Shown here piece after piece: positions 1 to 9,149 of a DNA stretch of 50,437 bases. Where the stretch lies: NCBI GenBank assembly GCA_016188475.1, contig JACPHT010000003.1, forward strand, positions 1-50,437, read 5' to 3'. Position 1 is the first letter of the stretch, and the number at the start of each line of letters is the position of its first letter. The notes beneath the pieces are model-generated. The model had not been told where the DNA came from. It saw only the letters and a program-made list of their open reading frames with translations, and searched no databases. This DNA is from Candidatus Uhrbacteria bacterium (GTDB taxonomy: Bacteria; Patescibacteriota; Patescibacteriia; UBA9934; GWF2-40-263). The position numbers were made by a program, and so were the translations under genes.

Positions 1-223
1 GGAACAGATTTGACTGTTACGTCAGGTCAGAGAATTGGAACAGGATCAGTGCCGGACAATCTTGTCGCTCTTGCTGACGATTCATTATTCGTTGAAGGCA
101 CTGCCGAAATCGATGGCGGTTTGTATGTTGATGGAGCGGTTGACTTTGATTCTTCACTTGATGTTGCTGGAACAGCGACAGTTAGTGATCTTTCATGTGT
201 TGACTGTTTAGACTTCACAGAAC
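1..223 (+). repeat. Direct repeat copy 1 inside giant surface protein gene
   Basis: This stretch is almost identical to 934-1156 (offset 933 nt, 311 codons). The few differences are mostly silent, for example near 83-88 compared with 1016-1021. It reads as a recent in-frame duplication of a repeat module. Confidence 0.9.
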
Positions 224-3200
224 TCTCTGACACTCTTGCGCTTGACACAAGCACTTCAATCACTCAAGACGGGGCAGAGGTATTAACAATTACGAACAGT
301 GGAACAGGAAATACGATAGTTAATCTTTCAAGTACAGGGGACTTTATTATCCAAGATAATGGTGTTGCCGCATTTACTGTAAATGATTCTGGAAATGGAA
401 CATTTGCAGGTACTCTTGGTGTAACTGGAGCTGTCACTCTTACAGACGATCTTGCAGTTAACGGCGATGATGTAACTTCAGATGGAAACTTGAGTTTGTC
501 TGCGACCGGATATACTCGAGTTGGTGACACTGGAGTTCCTGGGGATGCAACCACCGATGACTCACTCTATGTTGAGGGTGCATTCGAGGTTGATGGGACA
601 GCTTATTTTGATAGTGCACTCACGATTGATGCAAATAACATTGATGGAACAAATTTTGATGTGACAGGTTCTACTGGAGCTGTTTCAGCGGCCGCAGGCG
701 CTTTTGATATTGATAGCTCTGGAAATATAACCGACGGCGGAAACGTATTGATTGATCCAAGTTCGCGAGTGGATGCAAACGCGGCAGGCGTACTAAGTTT
801 TGGAACAACAACAGCGACTTCACTTGCATTCGGTTCTGCTTCTGTAACAGCGATAACAATAACAACAGATGCTAATGCTTCGAATGACGTTTCAATTACA
901 GGCGGTGTTTCAACAACCCGCGATGTCACTGTCGGAACAGATTTGACTGTTACGTCAGGTCAGAGAATTGGAACAGGATCAGTGCCGGACAATCTTGTCG
1001 CTCTTGCTGACGACTCGTTATTTGTTGAAGGCACTGCCGAAATCGATGGCGGTTTGTATGTTGACGGAGCAGTTGACTTTGATTCTTCACTTGATGTTGC
1101 TGGAACAGCGACAGTTAGTGATCTTTCATGTGTTGACTGTTTAGACTTCACAGAACTTGAAGATATTCTCAATTTAGATGTGGCAACAGAAATCGATAAT
1201 GGCCTTGCTGATGGCAACCTATTTTCCATCAACCTTTCAAGCACTGGTGATTTTACGATTGAAGACAGTGGTACAGCATTTGTAACTTTCAACGATGATC
1301 GTTCGATTGATTATTCATCAAACCAAACAACAACAGATCCATTTGATTTTACGGCCGACAGTGTTTCGTCTGCGAACGCGCTTGATTTTAGTGTTGACGG
1401 ATTAACAACGGGTCGAGGAATTTATTTGACAACAACTTCTGGTGTTGCGACGTCTGGAGATTTATTTGTAGCTTCAGAAACAGGTCAATATACAACCAAC
1501 GGAGTGTCTGTTTCCGGAAACGTGCTAGATATTTCTAGATCGCTTGATGTCAACGACGGAATTGGAGGAGCGATCGCTGTTTCTGTTGTATCGCCTGTTG
1601 TTGCAATTTCCGATAACTGTACTTCAACTGGAGACGATACGTGTACGCACACAGGAAATGTTCTTTCCCTTACTCAAAACTACACATCTTCAACTGGCAA
1701 TACTCTTGCTATTTCAAGCGCGGGTTCAGGAGACGCAATAAATATAGCTGGATCAGGAACAGGGAACGCTATTGATATTGACGCGACAACTTACGGAATT
1801 GATATTGAACTTCAAAACGCGGAAACTATAAGCAATGACACGAACGGACAAATCATTTTTGGAATAAGTAGTGCCAATGAGTTGAGTTTGAACTCGACAG
1901 AACTTTTTCCTTCATCTGATTCAGGACTTGATCTTGGATCTTCAACAAGCCAATTCGCAGATTTATTTTTGGACGGTGGAAATATCAATTTGGATAACGC
2001 GACTGATATTGATATTGATGACAATACAGTGTCAGCGTTTACGATAACTGAAGGCTCAACAAATTATCTTGACATAACAACATCAAATACTTTGGAAACA
2101 ATAACACTTGGATCAGCTTCGCTTACACGACTGACAATAACAACAGCAAACAGTGGAGCAACTGATGTTTCATTGACAGGCAGTCTTGCTATTTCAAACG
2201 ATCTTGCTGTTGTCGATGATGTTAACTTCCAAGGAGATGCCAACTTCACTCTTGATGATGGAGACTCAATGGATTTGATTGGAGATGGCTCGTCCACTTC
2301 AACATTGCTTAGTATTGTGCAGACCACACTCACAGCAGATGTTGATGCGCAATATATAAGTTTGACTCAAAATGACGGAACCGCAGCAGGTGCAGATAAT
2401 GTTGGTGTCAACATTAACCTAACTGGAAATGATACAGATGGCGATATGTTTGGAATTCGTATTATTGGAAATTCAACTGCAAATGCTACTTCTGGAACAT
2501 ATGAAGCTGGAATTTCGATCCAAAATTCAGAGGCCTCTTCCAACTCAATGCCTGATGCAATAATAGTGAATGCTACAGGCGGAAGCGGGGTTATCACAGA
2601 CGCTCTTGACGCCGCTGAATCAAACATTACGAATGCTGTTAATGCCGGAACGAATTTTTACACAATGGATGGCATTCGGTCTTTCGAGGGTGTAACAGGA
2701 ACTCTTACATTTGAAGATACATCTGGTAATGATCTGATGAGGTTGGTCGACGCAAGCGACACTGGTGTAATGACTTTGACAGGGGCATTGATCGCACAAG
2801 CCGGTTCTCCATTCACGGATTATTCAGCAGTTGCCGCATCAGGCGTTGTGATTGGTCAGCAAACAAACAGCACCGCTCTTTCGGCGAATCGAAACGATAT
2901 GGGCGGATATTTTAGTGTAACATCAGACGCAAATCCAGGAGCATTTACACACACACTTTATGGAGCAGAAGGAATTGTAACTTATACGCGCAGTTCAGGT
3001 TCTGCCGCAAACGCAATCTATGGTGTCAGTGGTGTTGCAAATCATTCATCAAGTGCTCTTACGATGGGAACATCAGCTGGAATTCTCGGAAGAACAGGCT
3101 CAAATACAGCTGGAGGAACAATTACGAATGCGATCGGAGTTGATGGATATATAACAGCCGGTGACGGGGCGATTACAAATGGCTATGGAGGAAATTTTTC

Positions 3201-6012
3201 AAACACAGCAGACGGAACAAGCCGATTTGGAATTTATGCTGAAGCGAGCGGCGGAACAAATAATTTTGCTGGGTATTTTGCAAGCGCGCCAGTTCACATT
3301 GCGGTAGATTCATCGCCGACAACACCGGATTTCGCAACAGGAGCTGGTGATCTTTATGTTGAATCAGATCTTGAAATTGACAGTGACTTGCGTGTTGATG
3401 GCGGAGATTTAACTTCAAGTAGTTCAACTTTTAACTTTTTTGATTCCTCAAGTAATTCCACAACACTTGATATAGGCGGTGTTACAACTGATTTGGCTAA
3501 CGTGATTAGTATTGCAACAAATGGAACATCAGCAGATACGATTAGTATTGGCAATACAAATGCGTCAACAACTTTGGCTTTGAATGGAGGGGATGATTGG
3601 AATATGTCAACAGGAGGTGTACTGACGATTTTACCAGCAGCGACAGGAACATTTTTAGATTTCGACTTGGAAACAGAATGGACAACAGGAGATCTTATCA
3701 ATGCTGATTTCGATTCTGCTACAACACAAACAGGAAGAATAAACGTTTTAGATATTGATTTGAGTGGACTGACTCCTGACGGAGTTAATTTTCTGTATGG
3801 TATTCATGTTGATGACCCTGCTTCAGCGCAGGCTGCAAATCAATACGGTGTTTATATAGAAGGAACAAATTGGGACTACGGTTTGGTGTCAGCGGATCTT
3901 GTTTCTGTCGGACTTGGCGCAACATCTAGCACAACTGCAGTATGTTCTTCGCTTGCAGGCGCAACACCGCCAAGTGCAGGCACTGCATATGAGCTTCGTG
4001 ACTGCGATGGAGGTCCGTCTGCTGACTATGCCGAGCAATATCCTGTTGCATCTGGAATTTCATATGGCGATATCGTTGTTCCAGGAAACAGCGCGGTTGT
4101 AACAGAAGATGGTCAAACGATCGTTCAACTCGTTAAATCTTCAACGCCATATCAGGGCCCTGTTGCCGGTATTGTTTCAAACAACTACGGCGACTTTACT
4201 TCAGCTGGATATAACGTAAACGATTCTGACAATCCAATGCCTGTCGCGCTTGTTGGACGTGTGCCAGTCAACGTCACAAACGAAAACGGTTCAATTCAAG
4301 TTGGTGACTATTTGACGACTTCGTCAACTCAGGGATTTGCAATGAAAGCAACAGAAGTTGGGCGCGTAATTGGAATGGCTCTTTCTGATTTCAGCGGACC
4401 AACCGGACAGGTTATGGTTCAAGTGAACAACGGATGGTATTTGGGAAATGTGATTGGAAGCGATGGAAGCTCAACCGTTGTAACTGACAAAGCCGTGATG
4501 GCGCCGCTTGGAACAGCAAGCGTTTCACAACCAAGTTTTGATTCATACGGATTTGCGCTTCGCGGTTCAGCTTGGGATGGAAATGAAGCTCAAGCAGTTG
4601 AGATGATGCTCAAAGCAAGTGTTACAGATCAAGACAATTATCGTTTGTCTGTTCGAAATACAACAGACACGGAGGTCGCTTATATCACTGACAAAGGAAC
4701 AATGCAGATTGCTGGAGACATGGTAATAAGCGGGCGCCTTTATCCATCAGATCGCGGTGTCGCGCAAACAGAAAAATATATTTACTACGATGGTTCTGAA
4801 GGCGCTGGAGGAGATTATATGCGGACAAATGCGAAAGGCTGGTCAACTGGTTCTTATGATTTTGCAGAGATGTTCCCTTCAAGTGAAATTCTTTCGCCAG
4901 GGGAAGTTGTCGTGTTTTCAGGTGAAGGAGAAAAAGTTCGTCGTTCAGTTGAGGTTGATGAATCAGGATTAGTTGGAATTGTCTCTACACGCCCAGGATT
5001 TTTGGCTGGAGAAAATTCAGCAGGATCATATCCGATCGCTCTTTCCGGTCGTGTTCCGACTTTTGTAACAACAGAAAACGGCGAAATCAAAATTGGTGAT
5101 CCGCTTACAGCATCTTCAAAATCAGGATACGCGATGAAAGCGACAAAATCTGGAATTGTTGTTGGTTATGCGCTTGAATCGCTCTCATCTGGAGAAGGCT
5201 CGATATTGAGTTATGTAAATGTTGGATATTGGAATGGTGGAAAAACATCGAGTACTCCAGGTGTAAATAATCAAGCATCTGGATTTGCAATGAACACAAA
5301 CACGAATTTTTCTTCACTTGAAATGACAGGAAATATATTTATGGCAGGGCATGAGATTATGAGTATTGGTCGCTTGGCTGGAATAAGCGATGTTTGGGAA
5401 ATTTCTCAAGATGGAACGATTAAAACTGAGGCATTATTGAAAACAGTTATTCGTTCTTACACTGACGAAAAAGTTGAAACAATTGCGGTTACTTCTCCTG
5501 AAGCCGTTATCACGCTTTCGGGAACGTCAAAACTTTCAGGGGGAACTTCAGAAGTGCGATTTGAAAGCGTTTCTCAGGAGTTCAACGATGTTATCGCGGC
5601 TGATGCTCCAATTCGAGTATTTGTAACACCGAACAGTCCAGTTTCACTCTATGTGTCTGAAAAAGACAATAATCATTTTGTTGTGAAACAGTTCGGCGGA
5701 GAAGTAGTTGACGCTGAGTTTGATTGGATGGTGACGGCTTACAGAAAAGGATATGAACCGAAAGAGCAGGTATCAGATGTCGGAGATCAGATATCGGAAG
5801 TATTATCCCCTGAGCTTGTCGAATGGGTAATTGGTGAAATGGATATCCCCATGGTAGATGGATTACAAGTTGAGTCTGTAGACCCTGCATCTCCGGCGAG
5901 TCCGGACACAACCATTATCGATCCAGCAGTCGAAGTTGAAGGCGGCGAACAAGCCGAGGAACCAACAGAGACGCTAATCGAAACAATATCGTCCGCACAG
6001 GAAGATGAGTAG
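1..6012 (+). CDS. Giant beta-repeat surface protein, 5' end outside window
   Basis: The frame is open from base 1. The first usable start is a TTG at 10, but an internal copy of the same segment shows that the coding sequence continues in frame upstream, so this is the C-terminal ~2000 residues. The protein is rich in Thr, Ser, Gly, Asn and Asp and poor in Cys and Lys, with recurring motifs such as DDSLYVEG..EVDG and LTVTSGQ that suggest stacked beta repeats. Residues 1-73 recur nearly unchanged at about 312-383. Two related C-terminal modules, starting near 1339 (DYAEQYP) and 1617 (DFAEMFP), each end with GRVP, a 'GDYLTTSS..GFAMKAT' stretch and V.G.AL; they resemble the tail-fibre/IMC-type domains found in CPR surface proteins. 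The acidic C-terminus shows no sortase motif or membrane anchor. Likely a secreted or cell-envelope adhesin; the function is inference. Confidence 0.75.
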   Translation, partial: GTDLTVTSGQRIGTGSVPDNLVALADDSLFVEGTAEIDGGLYVDGAVDFDSSLDVAGTATVSDLSCVDCLDFTELSDTLALDTSTSITQDGAEVLTITNSGTGNTIVNLSSTGDFIIQDNGVAAFTVNDSGNGTFAGTLGVTGAVTLTDDLAVNGDDVTSDGNLSLSATGYTRVGDTGVPGDATTDDSLYVEGAFEVDGTAYFDSALTIDANNIDGTNFDVTGSTGAVSAAAGAFDIDSSGNITDGGNVLIDPSSRVDANAAGVLSFGTTTATSLAFGSASVTAITITTDANASNDVSITGGVSTTRDVTVGTDLTVTSGQRIGTGSVPDNLVALADDSLFVEGTAEIDGGLYVDGAVDFDSSLDVAGTATVSDLSCVDCLDFTELEDILNLDVATEIDNGLADGNLFSINLSSTGDFTIEDSGTAFVTFNDDRSIDYSSNQTTTDPFDFTADSVSSANALDFSVDGLTTGRGIYLTTTSGVATSGDLFVASETGQYTTNGVSVSGNVLDISRSLDVNDGIGGAIAVSVVSPVVAISDNCTSTGDDTCTHTGNVLSLTQNYTSSTGNTLAISSAGSGDAINIAGSGTGNAIDIDATTYGIDIELQNAETISNDTNGQIIFGISSANELSLNSTELFPSSDSGLDLGSSTSQFADLFLDGGNINLDNATDIDIDDNTVSAFTITEGSTNYLDITTSNTLETITLGSASLTRLTITTANSGATDVSLTGSLAISNDLAVVDDVNFQGDANFTLDDGDSMDLIGDGSSTSTLLSIVQTTLTADVDAQYISLTQNDGTAAGADNVGVNINLTGNDTDGDMFGIRIIGNSTANATSGTYEAGISIQNSEASSNSMPDAIIVNATGGSGVITDALDAAESNITNAVNAGTNFYTMDGIRSFEGVTGTLTFEDTSGNDLMRLVDASDTGVMTLTGALIAQAGSPFTDYSAVAASGVVIGQQTNSTALSANRNDMGGYFSVTSDANPGAFTHTLYGAEGIVTYTRSSGSAANAIYGVSGVANHSSSALTMGTSAGILGRTGSNTAGGTITNAIGVDGYITAGDGAITNGYGGNFSNTADGTSRFGIYAEASGGTNNFAGYFASAPVHIAVDSSPTTPDFATGAGDLYVESDLEIDSDLRVDGGDLTSSSSTFNFFDSSSNSTTLDIGGVTTDLANVISIATNGTSADTISIGNTNASTTLALNGGDDWNMSTGGVLTILPAATGTFLDFDLETEWTTGDLINADFDSATTQTGRINVLDIDLSGLTPDGVNFLYGIHVDDPASAQAANQYGVYIEGTNWDYGLVSADLVSVGLGATSSTTAVCSSLAGATPPSAGTAYELRDCDGGPSADYAEQYPVASGISYGDIVVPGNSAVVTEDGQTIVQLVKSSTPYQGPVAGIVSNNYGDFTSAGYNVNDSDNPMPVALVGRVPVNVTNENGSIQVGDYLTTSSTQGFAMKATEVGRVIGMALSDFSGPTGQVMVQVNNGWYLGNVIGSDGSSTVVTDKAVMAPLGTASVSQPSFDSYGFALRGSAWDGNEAQAVEMMLKASVTDQDNYRLSVRNTTDTEVAYITDKGTMQIAGDMVISGRLYPSDRGVAQTEKYIYYDGSEGAGGDYMRTNAKGWSTGSYDFAEMFPSSEILSPGEVVVFSGEGEKVRRSVEVDESGLVGIVSTRPGFLAGENSAGSYPIALSGRVPTFVTTENGEIKIGDPLTASSKSGYAMKATKSGIVVGYALESLSSGEGSILSYVNVGYWNGGKTSSTPGVNNQASGFAMNTNTNFSSLEMTGNIFMAGHEIMSIGRLAGISDVWEISQDGTIKTEALLKTVIRSYTDEKVETIAVTSPEAVITLSGTSKLSGGTSEVRFESVSQEFNDVIAADAPIRVFVTPNSPVSLYVSEKDNNHFVVKQFGGEVVDAEFDWMVTAYRKGYEPKEQVSDVGDQISEVLSPELVEWVIGEMDIPMVDGLQVESVDPASPASPDTTIIDPAVEVEGGEQAEEPTETLIETISSAQEDE
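934..1156 (+). repeat. Direct repeat copy 2 inside giant surface protein gene
   Basis: Partner of 1-223. After the repeat the two copies diverge abruptly (LSDTLALD versus LEDILNLD), so the module boundary lies at the FTEL motif. Confidence 0.9.
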
Positions 6013-6085
6013 TTTCAGAATCCACATAAGCCATCTTCCTGCGTTGACGAAACGTTCTTTCGACAACGCTAACAACCAAATAGCG

Positions 6086-6117
6086 AAAAGGACGAGCACC
6101 CCACACTCGTCCTTTTT
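6086..6117 (+). terminator. Intrinsic terminator of the giant protein gene
   Basis: AAAAGGACGAG pairs with CTCGTCCTTTT across a 9-nt loop and runs into T residues, 73 nt after the stop codon. Confidence 0.85.
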
Positions 6118-6163
6118 GCGTATCCAACTTGCTGATATAATTAGATAAGTGTAATCAGAGTTA

Positions 6164-6292
6164 TTGCCTGAGCCTTGTTATTGCCTGAGCCTGTCGAAGG
6201 CAGAAATGTCTTATGAATAGTTATTGCCTTAGCCTTGTTATTGCCTGAGCCTGTCGAAGGCAATAACTTTATCGAAGTCGAAGGGCTCAGGA
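6164..6292. repeat. Cluster of family A dispersed repeats
   Basis: Two copies of CCTGAGCCTGTCGAAGG (6184-6200 and 6244-6260) lie in a larger tandem duplication that includes TTATTGCCT and CCTTGTTATTGCCTGAG. A divergent inverted copy, GAAGTCGAAGGGCTCAGG, follows at about 6274-6291. The cluster fills the gap between the surface protein and the next gene; no ORF is evident here. Confidence 0.85.
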
Positions 6293-6309
6293 CATAAAAT
6301 TTTTTGTTT

Positions 6310-8586
6310 ATGACCCGACTTTTATCTGCGACGCGTTGGCTTTTGTATATAAACATTTTTTTTGTTCCCCTTTTTTTCCTTCCATTTACGATTGATTTTT
6401 TGGAATTAAATAAACAAACATTCTTTCTTGTACTAACTTTTGCAGCAGCACTTGCATGGATTGCTGGAATGATTGTCCAAAAACGTTTTTCGTTTCGCAA
6501 AGGGTGGATCAATGTTTTACCGTTGTTATATCTTGCCACGTTTATAGTTTCAGCATTCTATTCAAGTTCTCCTTTTATTTCTTGGGTTGGAACTTCATCA
6601 CAGGAATATACAAGCGTTATCACAACATTCGGTTTCGTTGTTTTGTTTTATCTTATCGTCAACATTTTATTTGATAGATATGGCATTGTTTATTTTCTAC
6701 TTTTGCTTTCCGCGGTTTTTACAGGTTTGTTTTCTATAATCAGTTTGTTCACACAAAACAGTTCTTTTAATACAATCGGAACAATCAATTCCGCGGGATT
6801 TTATTTGGTCGTGATGAGTATGTTTGCGAGTGTACTTTGGTTGTTTCATACAAAAGATTGGTTGCTGTCAAAATTTTCAGGTGTGATTGAACGAATCGCG
6901 ATCGTGTGCCTACCACTAGTCACATTTGTTTATCTTTTATTAGTTGATTATTGGTTGCTATGGTTTGTGTTTGTTCTTGGTCATGTTATTTTATTTGTTT
7001 TTATTTTACCTCGCATTCGCGATCTAACAAACAGTTTTCGTTCCATTTTGCCAATCGTGCTTGTTACCCTTGCTTTACCATTCTGGTTCTTTTTACCATC
7101 TCCTTTGTCAGTTCCTATTCCTGCCGAACTTGCTCCAAATTCTGCGATTAGCACTGAGGTCGCGCAAAAAACATTTGATGAGTTCTCGCCTTTATTTGGT
7201 TCAGGGCCTGGAACATATATGTTTGACTTCGCGTCGTTTCACAGCGCTGACATAAATCAAACAGAGTTTTATAACACTCGTTTTGATCGAGCATCATCAT
7301 ATTTTCTAACACTTCTTCCAACGATCGGATATTTAGGTTTGAATGTTTTTTTCATTTTACTTTTTGCGCTCGGTGTTCAAAGTATTGTTATTTGGATAAA
7401 AAGTAATTCGCGCGATGACAGCATGCAAATTTTTGTCGCGTTGATTCCATGGCTGACTTTGATACTTGTTGCTGATTTGTATCCGTTCAATTTCACTCTT
7501 ATTTGGCTTCTTTTTCTTTTTTCAGGACTGCTTGGATCGCGTCTTTTTTCAAAAAACATAGTTGAATACAAAACCAAATCATTGATGAGTTTAGTATCTT
7601 TAATAATTTTTTCAGTAGGAACGCTTGCATTTTTGGTTGGGATATTTTTTACAACTCAACGCTACATCGCAGAAATCGCATTTGCAAAAGCAGTGCGTTC
7701 AGACAGAAAAGACGTGCCACTCACTCAAGTTGTTGCTTATCTTGACACGGCCGCGACACTCAATCGTTTTGACGATCGTTTTTATCGCACGCTTTCTCAA
7801 GCGCTCCTTTTACGCGCAAATGAAAAGTTAACAACAATGGATTCAGAGACAAAACTTTCGCAAGAAGATCGTCAGTATTTACAATCACTTGTTGCCGCGT
7901 CTGTAAACGCCGCTGTTCGCGCAACAGAACTTTCACCTCGCAATACGTTAAATTGGCTCGAGCGTGGTTTGGTTTACAGAGAACTTATTGATCTTGTTCC
8001 AGATGCCGCAAAGTTTTCTGTCGAGTCACATAAAAAAGCCATTGAACTTGAGCCATTAAATCCAGCGGTCTTGAACGAACTTGGAATTACTTATTTAGCA
8101 ATAGTCAAAAAGAAAACTGTTGTGACAGGTATTGACGATCCTGGTGTTTTTGCTGAAAAGACATTCCAAAAAGTGATCGAACTTAAAGCAAATTATGCGC
8201 CAGCTCATTATCAACTTGCGCTATTGTATGAACAGCAAGGAAGGCTTAGTGACGCGATTGGTAAAATGGAAAGTGTTGCGAAATATAATATGAAAGATGT
8301 TGGAGTTGCGTTTCAGTTGGGTCAGTTGTACATGCGCAGAAATGTAGAAGGTGATTTAGCTCGCGCGAAAAACGCATTGAGTTACGCTGTGTCGCTTGCT
8401 CCGTCATTTAGCAATGCGCGATGGTTTCTTGCTACTGTTTTTGAGAAAGAAGGGAATACGGATGCGGCAATTGAACAAGTGCAAAAAGTTTTAGAGTTGA
8501 ATCCTGATAATGCGATTGTTAAATCTCGTCTTGACAGACTCCTCAAAGGAAAACTATCATCGTCTGTGCCAGAAGTGATTGAGTAA
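6310..8586 (+). CDS. O-antigen-ligase-like membrane protein with C-terminal TPR repeats
   Basis: 758 residues from ATG 6310, which sits 9 nt after a TAAAAT box; an upstream in-frame TTG at 6304 is less likely. About residues 1-440 hold roughly 10-12 hydrophobic helices with a large outer loop (FDEFSPLFGSGPGTYMF), the layout of Wzy/WaaL-type polysaccharide polymerase-ligases. The remaining ~300 residues are helical with TPR-like units, such as AIELEPLNPAVLNELGITYL and AIEQVQKVLELNPDNAIVKS. This fusion is common in CPR genomes. It probably works on surface glycans or glycoproteins at the cytoplasmic membrane. It follows the surface protein gene but is separated from it by a terminator. The ligase assignment rests on topology; catalytic residues cannot be confirmed by eye. 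Confidence 0.65.
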   Translation: MTRLLSATRWLLYINIFFVPLFFLPFTIDFLELNKQTFFLVLTFAAALAWIAGMIVQKRFSFRKGWINVLPLLYLATFIVSAFYSSSPFISWVGTSSQEYTSVITTFGFVVLFYLIVNILFDRYGIVYFLLLLSAVFTGLFSIISLFTQNSSFNTIGTINSAGFYLVVMSMFASVLWLFHTKDWLLSKFSGVIERIAIVCLPLVTFVYLLLVDYWLLWFVFVLGHVILFVFILPRIRDLTNSFRSILPIVLVTLALPFWFFLPSPLSVPIPAELAPNSAISTEVAQKTFDEFSPLFGSGPGTYMFDFASFHSADINQTEFYNTRFDRASSYFLTLLPTIGYLGLNVFFILLFALGVQSIVIWIKSNSRDDSMQIFVALIPWLTLILVADLYPFNFTLIWLLFLFSGLLGSRLFSKNIVEYKTKSLMSLVSLIIFSVGTLAFLVGIFFTTQRYIAEIAFAKAVRSDRKDVPLTQVVAYLDTAATLNRFDDRFYRTLSQALLLRANEKLTTMDSETKLSQEDRQYLQSLVAASVNAAVRATELSPRNTLNWLERGLVYRELIDLVPDAAKFSVESHKKAIELEPLNPAVLNELGITYLAIVKKKTVVTGIDDPGVFAEKTFQKVIELKANYAPAHYQLALLYEQQGRLSDAIGKMESVAKYNMKDVGVAFQLGQLYMRRNVEGDLARAKNALSYAVSLAPSFSNARWFLATVFEKEGNTDAAIEQVQKVLELNPDNAIVKSRLDRLLKGKLSSSVPEVIE

Positions 8587-8592
8587 ACACAT

Positions 8593-8668
8593 GGGCCGTT
8601 AGCTCAGCTGGTAGAGCGCTTCCATGGCATGGAAGAGGTCGCGGGTTCGATCCCCACACGGTCCACCA
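8593..8668 (+). tRNA. tRNA-Ala(GGC)
   Basis: Cloverleaf with acceptor GGGCCGT/ACGGTCC (one G-U pair), D arm AGCTCAGCTGGTAGAGCG, anticodon loop ATGGCAT (GGC) and T arm GCGGGTTCGATCCCCAC. CCA is encoded. It starts 6 nt after the preceding stop codon. Confidence 0.95.
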
Positions 8669-8730
8669 GCCTTCGCCAAGGCTTCGGCCGGCATAGCCAG
8701 CAAGAAGGTTTGGTGAAGTTTTTTGTTAGA

Positions 8731-8759
8731 AAGAAAAAGACTCGAGAAGATCTCGAGTC
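8731..8759 (-). terminator. Terminator of the 8801-8944 minus-strand gene
   Basis: GACTCGAGA/TCTCGAGTC is a 9-bp perfect stem with a 3-nt loop. On the minus strand it is followed by TTTTTCTTTCT. Confidence 0.8.
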
Positions 8760-8800
8760 AGGAGCACAACGCTTGTTGTGTGGTTTGGTGAAGTGGTCCT

Positions 8801-8944
8801 TTAGTGCCAGCACCGAATCTTCCGCCTTTTACGCCCTGGCAACTTGCGGGAAGCAAAAGCGCCGGGGAGGAAGATCGGTTCAGGCCATTCAGGCGCGCGA
8901 GCTCCACCAGGACCCACATTGTAGGGCACGACGTACTCTAACAT
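8801..8944 (-). CDS. 47-residue orphan protein
   Basis: Too short for routine calling. It begins at ATG (8942-8944 complement) behind a purine run (TTAGGGGG) and encodes MLEYVVPYNVG..., Pro-, Gly- and Arg-rich, ending in a basic tail (RKRRKIRCWH) and TAA at 8801. Codons are mostly G/C-ending, unlike the neighbours. It sits in a transcription unit with a good minus-strand promoter (TTGTGA, 17 nt, TATCCT, 9090-9118) and a strong terminator at 8731-8759. The coding DNA can also fold (CCGAATCTTCC with GGAAGATCGG), so a structured RNA is an alternative reading. No family recognised. Confidence 0.45.
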   Translation of the reverse strand: MLEYVVPYNVGPGGARAPEWPEPIFLPGAFASRKLPGRKRRKIRCWH

Positions 8945-9089
8945 TTGAACCCCCTAACGCACCTGAGACAGCGACATGCCGTCTTTGATGCGGGAGCTTT
9001 CCCCACTTTTAGTTCAGTGTTTGTTTGGTAAGTTCCAGCTTGGTGCTTTTGAGGTTTGTTGAGTGTCGTGTAAGCGAAGCGCTTGCACG

Positions 9090-9140
9090 AGGATAACACA
9101 ACACATTTCTCTTCACAAGAACTGTAGCGATAGGTATACT
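9090..9140. promoter_or_regulatory. Back-to-back promoters sharing one -35 element (ychF / 47-aa gene)
   Basis: Plus strand: TTCACA (9112-9117), 17 nt, TATACT (9135-9140), with the ychF ATG 9 nt further on. Minus strand: TTGTGA (9113-9118), 17 nt, TATCCT (9090-9095). The two -35 hexamers overlap by five bases. Confidence 0.65.
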
Positions 9141-9149
9141 CGAGCCAAT

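Noticed and set aside
603-5911. Many long antisense ORFs under the giant surface protein
   Set aside because: Shadow frames caused by its GNN-rich repetitive codons; no promoters or ribosome sites.
8629-8988. 119-codon plus-strand ORF starting inside tRNA-Ala
   Set aside because: Starts within the tRNA anticodon arm and runs antisense to the better-supported 47-codon gene.
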